Assembly (NCBI GenBank): GCA_014138725.1
Contig: JACJID010000008.1
Coordinates: 62,001-126,000, forward strand
Direction of reading: 5' to 3'
DNA length: 64,000 nucleotides
Origin: Kutzneria viridogrisea
GTDB lineage: Bacteria; Actinomycetota; Actinomycetes; Mycobacteriales; Pseudonocardiaceae
Shown here: positions 7,865 to 15,796 of the stretch, one piece after another
Position numbering within the stretch: position 1 is the first letter of the stretch
How the letters are laid out: every line of letters begins with the position of its first letter
Notes under the pieces: generated by a model
The model's database searches: none
The model's input: the letters and a program-made list of their open reading frames with translations, nothing else
What the model was told of the DNA's origin: nothing
Made by a program: the position numbers and the translations under genes

Positions 7865-7917
7865 GTCATGAAAGTGCCGTTGCGGACATCTGATGTCTGA
7901 AACGGCACTTTCATGAC
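7865..7917. repeat. Long palindromic repeat, copy 2, between convergent genes
   Basis: GTCATGAAAGTGCCGTT (7865-7881) pairs with AACGGCACTTTCATGAC (7901-7917); an inner GACATC-T-GATGTC stem lies at 7885-7897. It begins one base after the StyA-like stop codon and ends eight bases before the SDR gene's 3' end, so it probably terminates both. Compared with copy 1, AAGGTGCC/GGCACCTT has become AAAGTGCC/GGCACTTT, a paired change that keeps the stem. Confidence 0.85.
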
Positions 7918-7925
7918 ATGGGGTC

Positions 7926-8675
7926 TCAGCGGGCCTGGTCGGTCGGCCGGATGAGGATCTCGTTCACCGCGACGTGCTCGGGCTGGGTGGCGGCGTAGAC
8001 CACGGCGTTGGCGATGTCGGCGGACCGCAGTTGCCGGATCTGCGTGACGAACTGGTCGATGGCCTGCTTGGCGGCCTCGTTGGTGATGTGCTCGCGCAGT
8101 TCGGTGTCCACTGCCCCCGGCTCGACGAGCACGACGCGCACGCCCCGTTCGGTGACCTCCTGGCGCAGCGACTCGCAGAACGCGTTGATGCCCCACTTGG
8201 TGGCGTTGTAGCCGCCGGAACCCGACCGCGCCACACGGCCCGCCACCGAGGAAACCTGCACGATCGTGCCACGAGTGTCCAGCAGGTGCGGCAGGGCGGC
8301 GTGCGCCATGAACATGGAGCCGAGCAGGTTGGTGTTCACCATGCGCGTCCAGTCGCTGGTGTCGGCCTGGTGGATCGGACCGAGCAGCATCACCCCGGCG
8401 TTGTTCACCAACACGTCCAGCCGCCCCAACCGGTCCACGGTCGCGGCCACGGCCTCGGTGCACGAACGTTCGTCCGCCACGTCCAGGGTGACCGCCAGCA
8501 CCTGGGCGCCCTTCTCCTCAAGCCGCTGGCGCAGCGACTCCAGCCGGTCGGTGCGGCGGGCCGCCAGCACCACCGAGGCGCCCTCCGCCGCCAGCGACTC
8601 CGCGGTCGCCTCGCCGATACCGGAGGACGCGCCGGTCACCAGGGCGACCTTGTCCCGCAGTCGTGAGTTCGTCAT
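7926..8675 (-). CDS. Short-chain dehydrogenase/reductase (SDR)
   Basis: A 249-aa classical SDR oxidoreductase. The cofactor motif TGASSGIG is at residues 14-21, the NNAG motif at 91-94, and the catalytic Ser near 142-143 with Tyr156 and Lys160 in YNATK. An Arg-rich segment after the second strand (AARRTDRL) favours NADP. The C-terminus resembles actinobacterial members that contain a T-E-L-R loop after the PG motif. The substrate is unknown. It is convergent with the StyA-like gene and its start is 35 bases from the 3' end of oxyR, both on the minus strand, but a shared transcript would have to begin at oxyR. Confidence 0.88.
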   Translation of the reverse strand: MTNSRLRDKVALVTGASSGIGEATAESLAAEGASVVLAARRTDRLESLRQRLEEKGAQVLAVTLDVADERSCTEAVAATVDRLGRLDVLVNNAGVMLLGPIHQADTSDWTRMVNTNLLGSMFMAHAALPHLLDTRGTIVQVSSVAGRVARSGSGGYNATKWGINAFCESLRQEVTERGVRVVLVEPGAVDTELREHITNEAAKQAIDQFVTQIRQLRSADIANAVVYAATQPEHVAVNEILIRPTDQAR

Positions 8676-8709
8676 GGCACCGATCGAACACGCTGGAGCG
8701 CACTCCAGG

Positions 8710-9651
8710 TCAAGTCCCGGCGATGCGCACCGGCAGCCGACGCACGCGGGCGGCCCGGCGCAGTTCGGCGGCGATCGCGGCGTACTCCTCGCCCCGCCCA
8801 GCGCTCTCCCGGTACACCAGTCCGATCCGCCGCGAGGGCGCCTGCGGGCTGAACCGGGTGACCGCCAGCCCGCCGCGACGAGTCTCCACGGCCACGGCCG
8901 TCTCCGGCAACAGGGTCACCCCCATGTCAGCGGCGACGAGCTGCACGAGCGTGCTGAGACTGGCCGCCCTGGTCGCCGACTCCACCCCGGCGGCGCCGAC
9001 CTCACGGCACACGTCCAGCGCCTGGTCGCGCAGGCAGTGCCCCTCGTCCAGCAGCAGCACCTCCAGTTCCCGCAAGGACTTCGGCGACACGCTGGCCCGC
9101 CCCGCCGCGGGGTGCCCGCGCGGAACCACGAGCACGAACTCCTCGTCGTAGAGCGGTTGTTCGACCAGCCCGCGGTGTCCGGTGGGCAGCGCGAGCACGG
9201 CGGTGTCCAACCGCCCGGTGGCCAGCCCGTCCACCAGCCGGGCGGTGCGCTCCTCGTGCACTTCCACGGCCAGCGAACCGAAACTGCGGCGCAGTCCGCG
9301 CAGCGCGGCGGGCAGCAGGTAGGGCGCCACCGTGGGGATGATGCCCAGCCGGAGCGTGCCGGAGAACGGCCGCCGCGCGAGGTCGGCCTCGGCCACCATG
9401 GCGTCCACGGCGACGGCCACTGTTCGCGCCAGGGGCACCATGCGTTCACCTGCCGGGGTGAGCATCACCCGACGTGTGGTGCGTTCCACAAGCCTGGCCC
9501 CCAAGGCTTCCTCACATCCGGCCAGGGCCGCGGACAGGGTGGGCTGGCTCACACCCAGTGCGGCCGCCGCCTCCCTGAAGTGCAGGAACTCCGCGACAGC
9601 AAGGAAAGCGCGGATCTGGGCCAGGGTCGGTCCGCCGGTACTGATCACCAC
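8710..9651 (-). CDS. oxyR: LysR-family peroxide regulator OxyR
   Basis: A LysR-type regulator of about 313 aa. The N-terminal winged HTH (TLAQIRAFLAVAEFLHFREA, SQPTLSAALAGCEEALG) is followed by an effector domain with the OxyR redox segment: GHCLRDQALDVC holds the first reactive Cys followed by a second a short distance on. OxyR senses peroxide by forming a disulfide and then activates antioxidant genes. The divergent ahpC-ahpD genes 92 bases away are the classical target, which strongly supports the call. Starts at TTG 9657, GTG 9651 and GTG 9648 are all in frame; GTG 9651 was chosen without a decisive ribosome site. Confidence 0.9.
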   Translation of the reverse strand: MVISTGGPTLAQIRAFLAVAEFLHFREAAAALGVSQPTLSAALAGCEEALGARLVERTTRRVMLTPAGERMVPLARTVAVAVDAMVAEADLARRPFSGTLRLGIIPTVAPYLLPAALRGLRRSFGSLAVEVHEERTARLVDGLATGRLDTAVLALPTGHRGLVEQPLYDEEFVLVVPRGHPAAGRASVSPKSLRELEVLLLDEGHCLRDQALDVCREVGAAGVESATRAASLSTLVQLVAADMGVTLLPETAVAVETRRGGLAVTRFSPQAPSRRIGLVYRESAGRGEEYAAIAAELRRAARVRRLPVRIAGT

Positions 9652-9743
9652 AACCAATCAGTTTATGCGGCTCACACGATTTCCCCGATCAATGAGCGCG
9701 GGCGAGGATGGGCGCACAAGCACCAACGAACCAGGAGCAAGCG

Positions 9744-10301
9744 TTGCTGACTGTCGGCCAGCAGTTCCCCGAGTACTCCCTGACCGCCTGTGTCTCGCTG
9801 GACGCCGACAAGGCGTTCGAGACCATCGACCACAAGTCCCACCAGGGCAAGTGGCGCGTCGTCTTCTTCTGGCCCAAGGACTTCACCTTCGTCTGCCCCA
9901 CCGAGATCGCCGAGTTCGGCCGTCTCAACGGCGAGTTCGCCGACCGCGACGCCCAGGTGCTGGGTGTGTCGGTGGACTCGGAGTTCGTGCACCACGCGTG
10001 GCGCCGCAACCACGCCGACCTGCGCGACCTGCCCTTCCCCATGCTGTCGGACATCAAGCGCGAGCTGACCGCCGACTGCGGCGTGCTCGGCAACGACGGT
10101 GTCGCCCAGCGCGCCACCTTCATCGTGGACCCGGACAACGAGATCCAGTTCGTGATGGTCACCGCGGGCTCGGTCGGCCGCAACGTCTCCGAGGTGCTGC
10201 GGGTGCTCGACGCGCTGCAGACCGACGAGCTGTGCCCCTGCAACTGGAACAAGGGCGAGGGCACGCTGGACGCCAACGCGCTGCTCTCGGCTGGCGCCTG
10301 A
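9744..10301 (+). CDS. ahpC: Alkyl hydroperoxide reductase peroxiredoxin
   Basis: A 185-aa 2-Cys peroxiredoxin that reduces hydrogen peroxide, organic peroxides and peroxynitrite. The peroxidatic Cys51 is in [13 protein letters not shown] and the C-terminal resolving pair is Cys164 and Cys166 in ELCPCNW, the arrangement of mycobacterial AhpC. The TTG at 9744 was chosen over ATG 9708 because AGGAGC lies five bases before it and the protein then begins [14 protein letters not shown] like its relatives; the ATG would add twelve residues. The stop is followed one base later by ahpD, so the two are cotranscribed. Regulation by the divergent OxyR gene is expected. Confidence 0.95.
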   Translation: MLTVGQQFPEYSLTACVSLDADKAFETIDHKSHQGKWRVVFFWPKDFTFVCPTEIAEFGRLNGEFADRDAQVLGVSVDSEFVHHAWRRNHADLRDLPFPMLSDIKRELTADCGVLGNDGVAQRATFIVDPDNEIQFVMVTAGSVGRNVSEVLRVLDALQTDELCPCNWNKGEGTLDANALLSAGA

Positions 10302-10302
10302 G

Positions 10303-10845
10303 ATGTCGCTCGACGCGTTGAAGGACGCGCTGCCGGAGTACGCCAAGGACACCAAGCTGAACCTGGGCTCGGTGATCGGCAACTCCCCGCTGCCCGCACA
10401 GCAGGCGTGGGGCACCGCGCTGGCCGTGGCGGTGGCATGCCGCAACGGGCAGGTGCTGCGCGAGATCGCGGCCGAGGCGGCGGAGAAGCTGTCCCCGGAG
10501 GCGGTCACCGCGGCCAAGGCAGCCGCCTCGGTGATGGCCATGAACAACGTGTACTACCGGGCCAAGCACCTGATCGGTGACGAGGAGTACAACTCCCTGC
10601 CCGCACGGCTGCGCATGCAGGTCATCGCCAAGCCGGGTGTGGACAAGGTGGACTTCGAGCTGTGGTGCCTCGCGGTCAGCGCGATCACCGGCTGCGGGGT
10701 CTGCCTGGAGTCGCACGAGAAGACGTTGCGCGGCGGCGGTCTGTCACGGGACACCGTGCACGAGGCCCTGCGCATCGCCGCCGTGGTGCACGCCACGGCG
10801 GTCACCCTCGACGCCGAGCGGGAACTCGCCGTCGCCGAGGGCTGA
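10303..10845 (+). CDS. ahpD: Alkyl hydroperoxidase D
   Basis: A 180-aa AhpD. The active site is the thioredoxin-like Cys131-Gly-Val-Cys134 in [14 protein letters not shown] with His138 for proton relay, matching the carboxymuconolactone decarboxylase fold. In mycobacteria AhpD passes electrons from lipoamide proteins to AhpC, so AhpC and AhpD work as a pair. The ATG is two bases after the ahpC stop. A strong hairpin at 10871-10904 ends the operon. Confidence 0.95.
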   Translation: MSLDALKDALPEYAKDTKLNLGSVIGNSPLPAQQAWGTALAVAVACRNGQVLREIAAEAAEKLSPEAVTAAKAAASVMAMNNVYYRAKHLIGDEEYNSLPARLRMQVIAKPGVDKVDFELWCLAVSAITGCGVCLESHEKTLRGGGLSRDTVHEALRIAAVVHATAVTLDAERELAVAEG

Positions 10846-10870
10846 GAGAACCACGCACCCCGTGGTCGGT

Positions 10871-10904
10871 GGGGGCGTCCGGGCACACGAGCCTGGGCGC
10901 CCCC
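10871..10904 (+). terminator. Terminator after ahpCD
   Basis: GGGGGCG (10871-10877) pairs with CGCCCCC (10898-10904), with further CC/GG pairs inside. It starts 25 bases after the ahpD stop codon. Confidence 0.6.
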
Positions 10905-10935
10905 TCCTCGTCAGCGGACCCGGCCCTGGGGAACA

Positions 10936-11802
10936 ATGGCGGACGCGATGGTGGAGCAGGATCTCAGGCTGCTGGTCTCCGTGGTGGTCAGCGCAGAAGA
11001 CGAACGACAGGCCCACGCGGCCTGCCGTGATCTCGTGGACCGGATCGACGGCCGGGTGGTGGAGGCCGGGGACTGCTCCGACGAGGAGCCCGGCTGCTGG
11101 TCGGTGACGATCAGCAAGGAGCTGCGCTCCGTCGAGGTGCACAGCGACACCCGCGGGGACGCCGCCGTGCTGGCCCGAGTTGTACGAACGTTCGTGCGGG
11201 AACTGGCCCCGAACTCGCCGCTGCCCAGGGTGTGCTGCGAGCCGCCGACCGCCTGGACGGTGCTGGACGACCCCGAGGTGGTCGGCAAGCTGGTCGCCGG
11301 GGCCGAGCGGATGCTGGTGGAGGCCTGGTCCGAGCTGGCGCCCTATCCGGAGCGGCAGCCGGTGGCCGAGCAGCCGGAGCAGCCCGTGCCGGCCGCGGCC
11401 GAGGAGCCGCTGACCAGACTGGCGCTGCGGGTGGAGGTGGCCGCACAGCACCCGGCGGGCGCGCAGTGGCAGGCCAGGGCGGTGGCCAGCCGGATCGTGG
11501 ACTCGGCGGTGATCACCGGCGTGGTGCAGCGGGCCGACCGGGTCAGCGTGCATCTGGACCTTGGGCAGCGCCCGGAGAGCCCGGACCAGGCGGTGCGCAC
11601 CGCCTCGGCGGCGCTGGGCCACCCCGACTGGTCCCCGCTGGACTGGGCCGGCGGCACGGCCGTACTGCGCTGGACGGACCTGTTGATGCCGACCACCGGC
11701 ATCACCGCGTTGGAGCTGACGGCGCATCGGCCGGACCCCGAACCCGAAGTAGTCTGGCCAACCGAGGACGAGCCTGGTCCGTGGTCGGAGCCCAGGAGTT
11801 GA
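10936..11802 (+). CDS. Conserved-looking hypothetical protein
   Basis: A 288-aa acidic cytoplasmic protein with no signal peptide or membrane segment. It seems to have two similar halves. Residues 1-125 (RLLVSVVVSAEDERQAHAAC, then VEAGDC and VHSDTRGDAAVLARVVRTF) and residues about 155-275 (RLALRVEVAAQHPAGAQW, then VASRIVDSAVITG and LGHPDWSPLDW) each read as alternating strands and helices, joined by a proline-rich linker (PVAEQPEQPVPAAAEEP). I do not recognise the family. It lies 158 bases upstream of the small helical proteins and the FtsK-like ATPase on the same strand and may belong to that cluster, though the gap could hold a separate promoter. Confidence 0.7.
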   Translation: MADAMVEQDLRLLVSVVVSAEDERQAHAACRDLVDRIDGRVVEAGDCSDEEPGCWSVTISKELRSVEVHSDTRGDAAVLARVVRTFVRELAPNSPLPRVCCEPPTAWTVLDDPEVVGKLVAGAERMLVEAWSELAPYPERQPVAEQPEQPVPAAAEEPLTRLALRVEVAAQHPAGAQWQARAVASRIVDSAVITGVVQRADRVSVHLDLGQRPESPDQAVRTASAALGHPDWSPLDWAGGTAVLRWTDLLMPTTGITALELTAHRPDPEPEVVWPTEDEPGPWSEPRS

Positions 11803-11960
11803 TCGTCTAAAGTAGACTGTTACGCGCCGCCCGAGCACGAGCACCCTTCTGCGCGGAAATACCCCTCGATCAGCCGATCCTCCTTGCCCGAAGGCAATGC
11901 GAAGGTACTAAGTTCGATGTTGAACCGTGCACCGGAGTTGTCGAGAGGGACCAGGGGCAG

Positions 11961-12221
11961 ATGGCGAGCGTCGAGCAGGTGAGGGGCCAGATCAGTCTGG
12001 CCAAGGAGCAGGCCGAGCGGGGCGCGCGTGCGCTGGCTGACGCGGAAACCGAGATCGGGCACGCCCAGCAGGCCTTCCAGGAGGCGGCACAGGGCAGCAG
12101 CCAGTCCGAGGCGGGCGACGTCAACAACATGTTCACCGCCGCCCTGCAGAAGATCGGTGAGGCCAGGGACGCCGTGCTGGCCGCGATGAGCAACGCGGAT
12201 TCCTACGCCGGGCGGCTGTAG
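11961..12221 (+). CDS. Small helical protein, first of a pair before FtsK-like ATPase
   Basis: An 86-aa protein, almost entirely predicted helix: MASVEQVRGQISLAKEQAER, then ADAETEIGHAQQAFQEAAQG, then a second long helix ending NADSYAGRL. The size and two-helix hairpin resemble WXG100 (ESX) proteins, but there is no W-x-G turn. It also resembles small actinobacterial proteins grouped as DUF6244; that match is from memory and tentative. The next gene, four bases on, encodes a paralogue that also begins MASVE and ends in a Gly/Cys-Arg-Leu tail. A GTTC-N6-GAAC dyad at 11912-11925 lies upstream. Function unknown. Confidence 0.75.
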   Translation: MASVEQVRGQISLAKEQAERGARALADAETEIGHAQQAFQEAAQGSSQSEAGDVNNMFTAALQKIGEARDAVLAAMSNADSYAGRL

Positions 12222-12225
12222 GTCG

Positions 12226-12477
12226 ATGGCCTCTGTCGAGGAGGTGCGGGCCGCCCTCGAGCGGGTGCTCGAGCACCTGAGGGCGGCCTACCTGCAGGTG
12301 AGCGAGGCGCACCGCGAACTGAGCGAGGCGGTGGCGATCCTGACCGCCGCGAGCAGGACCCACCCCAGATCACTCGTGCCCCCGGAGCTGACCAAGGCGT
12401 GCGACCATGCCAAGGAGCAGCTGTCGCTGATCGCGGGCGGCATGGAGGCGGTGGAGCAGTTCTCCTGCCGGCTGTGA
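12226..12477 (+). CDS. Small helical protein, second of the pair
   Basis: An 83-aa helical protein beginning MASVEEVRAALERVLEHLRA and ending VEQFSCRL. It is clearly related to the preceding 86-aa protein through the shared start, length and charge pattern, so the two could form a heterodimer of helical hairpins like EsxA-EsxB, although no WXG motif is present. A central loop (SRTHPRSLVPPEL) separates the helices. It lies four bases after its paralogue and 43 bases before the FtsK-like ATPase gene on the same strand, which suggests one operon. Function unknown. Confidence 0.75.
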   Translation: MASVEEVRAALERVLEHLRAAYLQVSEAHRELSEAVAILTAASRTHPRSLVPPELTKACDHAKEQLSLIAGGMEAVEQFSCRL

Positions 12478-12520
12478 GCGGTGCAGAAGACAACTTGATC
12501 GAAGGGCCCGCGCGGGGCCC

Positions 12521-15316
12521 GTGAGGTGGGCGTTGAACAAGCGAATCGACCGCCGGCAGCGGATCTCCGAGGCGTTCGAGGTGTTCCGGAGCGCGGTGGC
12601 CGCCGCGCTCGGGGCCGCCTCAAGAGCCCATCGCAACGCCTCGGTCCAGCACGCGCGGGAGATCTTCGAGGTCGTGCTGCGCCAGGACGGGATCGACCGG
12701 GCGCTGCGGGATCCGCACTACGCGAACGTGCTGCGCAACCCGAAGTTCGCCGATGTCGTGCACCGCGCGATGGAGGACCGGGAACGGGTCTTCGCGAAGT
12801 GGACCGCCGAGGGTGCCCAGCGGCTGATCGACCTGGTCGCCGCGGTGGCGCCCGGCGCGGCCTCCGAGCCGTACGAGAACTGGCTCGGCCAGGCGGGTTC
12901 GGTCGGCCCGCGCGGGCCGATGCCGGAGCTGTGGCGGATCGGCACCGCGGTGGCCACCGGCGCCCCGCTGCCCCAACAGTTCCCGGTCGCCGTGCCGCTG
13001 CTGGACCGCGCGCACCTGGCCATCGCCGCCACCCCGCCCAGCCGCGCGCTGGCGGAGAACCTGGTGGAATCGCTGCTGCTGCGGGTGCTCAGCTACTTCC
13101 AGCCGGGGCTCGTGCACGTGCACGTGTGGGACGTCGGCCAGCTCACCGGCTCGCTGCCGGGGCTGTACCCGCTGACCCGCGCCGGACTGCTGACCGTGCA
13201 CGACCCGGCGCGGCCCGCCGAACTGCTCGACGAGCTGGCCGAGCACATCCGCAAGGTGCACACCAGCGTGCTGGTGGACGGGCACGTGTCCCTGCGCTCG
13301 CTGGAGGAGGACTCCGGCGGGCGCACCGAGCCGTGGCGGATCGCGGTGCTGTTCGGCAACGGCGAGCCGCTGCCCGAGGAGCAGCTGCACAAGTTGCAGC
13401 GCATCGCCCGCAACGGCCTGGCCTGCGGGGTGCAGCTGGTGCTGGTGGACTGCCCGATCTCGGTGAACAGCCCGGTGGAGACGGTGCTGCTGGAGGACGA
13501 CCTCACCGGCACCACCACGATGACCGGCCCGCACGCGACCTTCCGGGTGGACCCGCCGTTGCCGCGCGAGCTGGTGCCCAGGGCCTGCGCGGTGATCGCC
13601 GGTGCACTGGAGGAGCGGCGCAGCCGGGTGTGCACCTTCGAGGAACTGCTGCCGAGCAGGCTGTGGGCGGCGCGGTCCTCCTCCGGGGTGCAGAGCCCGA
13701 TCGGGCACCGGGACGGGGTCCCGGTCGCGGTGACCATCGGGGACAGCTCCCCGCACGTGCTGATCGGCGGACCGAGCGGCTCCGGCAAGACGAACTTCCT
13801 GTACGCCATGCTCGGCGGGCTGGCCGCGCGCTACTCCCCCGACGAGCTGGAGCTGTACCTGCTGGACTTCAAGGAGGGCGTGTCCTTCGCGCAGTTCGCG
13901 CCGGGCCGCAAGGACCCGACCTGGCTGCCCAACGCCCGGCTGGTCGGCGTGAACGTCAACCAGGACAGGGAGTTCGGCGTGGCGCTGCTGCGCTTCCTCG
14001 CCGAGGAGATGCGGCGCAGGGCGGACGCGGCCAAGCGGCACGAGGTCACCAAGCTGGAGGAGCTGCGCGCCGAGGACCCGGAGGGGCGCTGGCCGCGCAT
14101 CGTCGCGGTGGTGGACGAGTTCCAGTACCTGTTCGCGGACAAGGACGCGGTGACCCGGGAAGCGGTTGCCCTGCTGGAGGACGTGGCCCGGCGTGGCCGC
14201 TCACAGGGCATCCACCTGGTGCTGTCCAGCCAGGACGTGTCCAGCATCGAGGCGTTCTGGGGCAAGCCGGCGATCTTCGAGCAGTTCACCGTGCGCATCG
14301 CGCTGCCCAAGGCGCGGCGGGTGCTGGCCGACGGCAACACCGAGGCGATCGAGCTGCCGCGCTGGCACGCGATCGTCAACCACGAGTCGGGTGTCAAGCA
14401 GGGCAACGAGATCGCGCGGGTTCCCGACGCCACCGCGCGCGGCACGATGGACGCGGTGCAGGCCAGGCTGTTCGAGCTCAAGCCGGAGTGGCTGCCCGAG
14501 CCGAGGCTGTTCGACGGCAGCCGGGTGCCGGTGCTCGAGGAGCTGCCGGGCTTCCTTCAGCTGCGCCCCGGGGAGAACCGGGCGCCGAAGGTGTTGCTGG
14601 GCAAGGTGATCGACGTCGAGGACCACGCGGCGAGCGTGTCGCTGGCCAGGGCTCCCGGCCGCAACCTCGCGGTGTTCGGCTCGGCGCTGGTGGAGAACGC
14701 CAGCGTGCTGCGCGCCGCCGCGCTCTCGCTGGCTCGCCAGCACGAACCGGGTCAGGCCCTGTTCACGGTGGCCCCGCTGATCGACGACGCGCGGCCCTTC
14801 GCCGCGGACCTGGTGGCCCGGCTGACCGCCGAGGGCCACGAGGTGTCGGTGGTGGACCTGGACGGCATCCGGGAGCGGCTGGGCGAGGTGGCCGCCGGGC
14901 TGACCGCCCGGCTGACCGGGGCGGTGAGCGATCAGCCGAGGCCGCACTACGTGGTGGTGTACGCGATGGACGCGGCCAACGCCCTGTTGGAGGCCAAGGA
15001 CCCCAAGACGCTCCAGTCCGGTGTGGACGGTCTGCGGCAGGTGATCAAGCACGGCCCGGAGAACCGCACGCACCTGATCGGCTGGTGGCGCAGCCCGGCC
15101 CGGCTCAAGAGCGTGCTGATGATGGGCGCCTCGGCCGACGACATCGGTTCCTGGGTGGCCTTCGACGTGCAGGGCCAGGACCTGACCAGCTTCGCGCCCG
15201 GTCAGCTGATCACCTGGTCCCCCCGGCCAAGGCGTGGGCTGTTCTTCGACCGGTTCGAGCACTCCCGCCCGCAGGTGGTCATCCCGTTCCAGGTACCAGG
15301 AGAGGACCAGCCGTGA
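12521..15316 (+). CDS. Soluble FtsK/SpoIIIE-domain ATPase, EccC-like triple-domain layout
   Basis: A 931-aa protein without membrane segments. After about 125 helical residues, three ATPase-like segments follow. The first (about 140-370) has the fold pattern but no Walker motifs. The second (about 395-640) is a full FtsK/SpoIIIE domain with Walker A GGPSGSGKT near 416, Walker B IVAVVDEFQYLF near 527 and LVLSSQD near 567. The third (about 685-900) is again degenerate. This active-plus-degenerate chain resembles EccC of type VII secretion, but EccC is membrane anchored and this protein is not. Two small helical proteins lie upstream and a 125-aa partner overlaps its end by four bases. GTG 12521 or TTG 12533 may start it. 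The role is unknown. Confidence 0.85.
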   Translation: MRWALNKRIDRRQRISEAFEVFRSAVAAALGAASRAHRNASVQHAREIFEVVLRQDGIDRALRDPHYANVLRNPKFADVVHRAMEDRERVFAKWTAEGAQRLIDLVAAVAPGAASEPYENWLGQAGSVGPRGPMPELWRIGTAVATGAPLPQQFPVAVPLLDRAHLAIAATPPSRALAENLVESLLLRVLSYFQPGLVHVHVWDVGQLTGSLPGLYPLTRAGLLTVHDPARPAELLDELAEHIRKVHTSVLVDGHVSLRSLEEDSGGRTEPWRIAVLFGNGEPLPEEQLHKLQRIARNGLACGVQLVLVDCPISVNSPVETVLLEDDLTGTTTMTGPHATFRVDPPLPRELVPRACAVIAGALEERRSRVCTFEELLPSRLWAARSSSGVQSPIGHRDGVPVAVTIGDSSPHVLIGGPSGSGKTNFLYAMLGGLAARYSPDELELYLLDFKEGVSFAQFAPGRKDPTWLPNARLVGVNVNQDREFGVALLRFLAEEMRRRADAAKRHEVTKLEELRAEDPEGRWPRIVAVVDEFQYLFADKDAVTREAVALLEDVARRGRSQGIHLVLSSQDVSSIEAFWGKPAIFEQFTVRIALPKARRVLADGNTEAIELPRWHAIVNHESGVKQGNEIARVPDATARGTMDAVQARLFELKPEWLPEPRLFDGSRVPVLEELPGFLQLRPGENRAPKVLLGKVIDVEDHAASVSLARAPGRNLAVFGSALVENASVLRAAALSLARQHEPGQALFTVAPLIDDARPFAADLVARLTAEGHEVSVVDLDGIRERLGEVAAGLTARLTGAVSDQPRPHYVVVYAMDAANALLEAKDPKTLQSGVDGLRQVIKHGPENRTHLIGWWRSPARLKSVLMMGASADDIGSWVAFDVQGQDLTSFAPGQLITWSPRPRRGLFFDRFEHSRPQVVIPFQVPGEDQP

Positions 15317-15690
15317 GCGATCCGATCAGCGCCACCGAGCGGTACAAGGAGATCGCGGGCTGGCTGGACGAGGCGGTCGGCCGCCTGCGCGAGCAGGACC
15401 GGGAGAAGGTCGCCGAGCTGACCGCCCGCCTGCCGGAGACCCAGCGGCTGGTGGACGAGGCGGCGGCCAGGGAGCGGGCCACCAGGGCCGGGGTGCGCAC
15501 GCACTGGGAGGCCGTGGTGGAGGACCTGTTCCACGAGCGGTGGATGGCGATGACCCCGCTGCCAAGGCCGAACGAGTCGGTGCCCCAGCACGAGCTGAAC
15601 TACTACGACGCCGAGGTCGGGCGCACCTACGAGGAGCTGGTCGAGGCCATGCGCAAGCGCTCGATCATCCCGCGCCGCCGGGGTGAGTGA
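15313..15690 (+). CDS. Small helical partner protein of the FtsK-like ATPase
   Basis: A 125-aa charged, mostly helical protein (SATERYKEIAGWLDEAVGRL, then QRLVDEAAARERATRAGV) with a conserved-looking centre (HERWMAMTPLPRPNESVPQH, then LNYYDAEVGRTYEEL) and a very basic tail (RKRSIIPRRRGE). Its GTG overlaps the TGA of the ATPase gene, so translation is almost certainly coupled and a physical complex is likely. A coiled coil is plausible for residues 10-60. I do not recognise the family. It closes the cluster. Confidence 0.75.
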   Translation: MSDPISATERYKEIAGWLDEAVGRLREQDREKVAELTARLPETQRLVDEAAARERATRAGVRTHWEAVVEDLFHERWMAMTPLPRPNESVPQHELNYYDAEVGRTYEELVEAMRKRSIIPRRRGE

Positions 15691-15731
15691 CCGGGCGCAC
15701 ACACTGCGCGGGAACACCTACTGGCGGTAAG

Positions 15732-15754
15732 TGTGTTCTGACAGGTGGAACACA
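15732..15754. promoter_or_regulatory. Inverted repeat upstream of the oxidoreductase gene
   Basis: TGTGTTC (15732-15738) and GAACACA (15748-15754) form a perfect 7-bp dyad with a 9-bp spacer, 43 bases before the ATG of the oxidoreductase gene. The size fits an operator of a dimeric repressor, but no regulator is adjacent. Confidence 0.5.
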
Positions 15755-15796
15755 TTTGCGGAACTAATCAGTCTCGAAAGTACTGGAGGCAGGGCC

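Noticed and set aside
15313-15316. Possible frameshift fusion of the FtsK-like gene with the 125-aa gene
   Set aside because: The GTGA overlap is an ordinary translational coupling and the second protein has its own sensible start.
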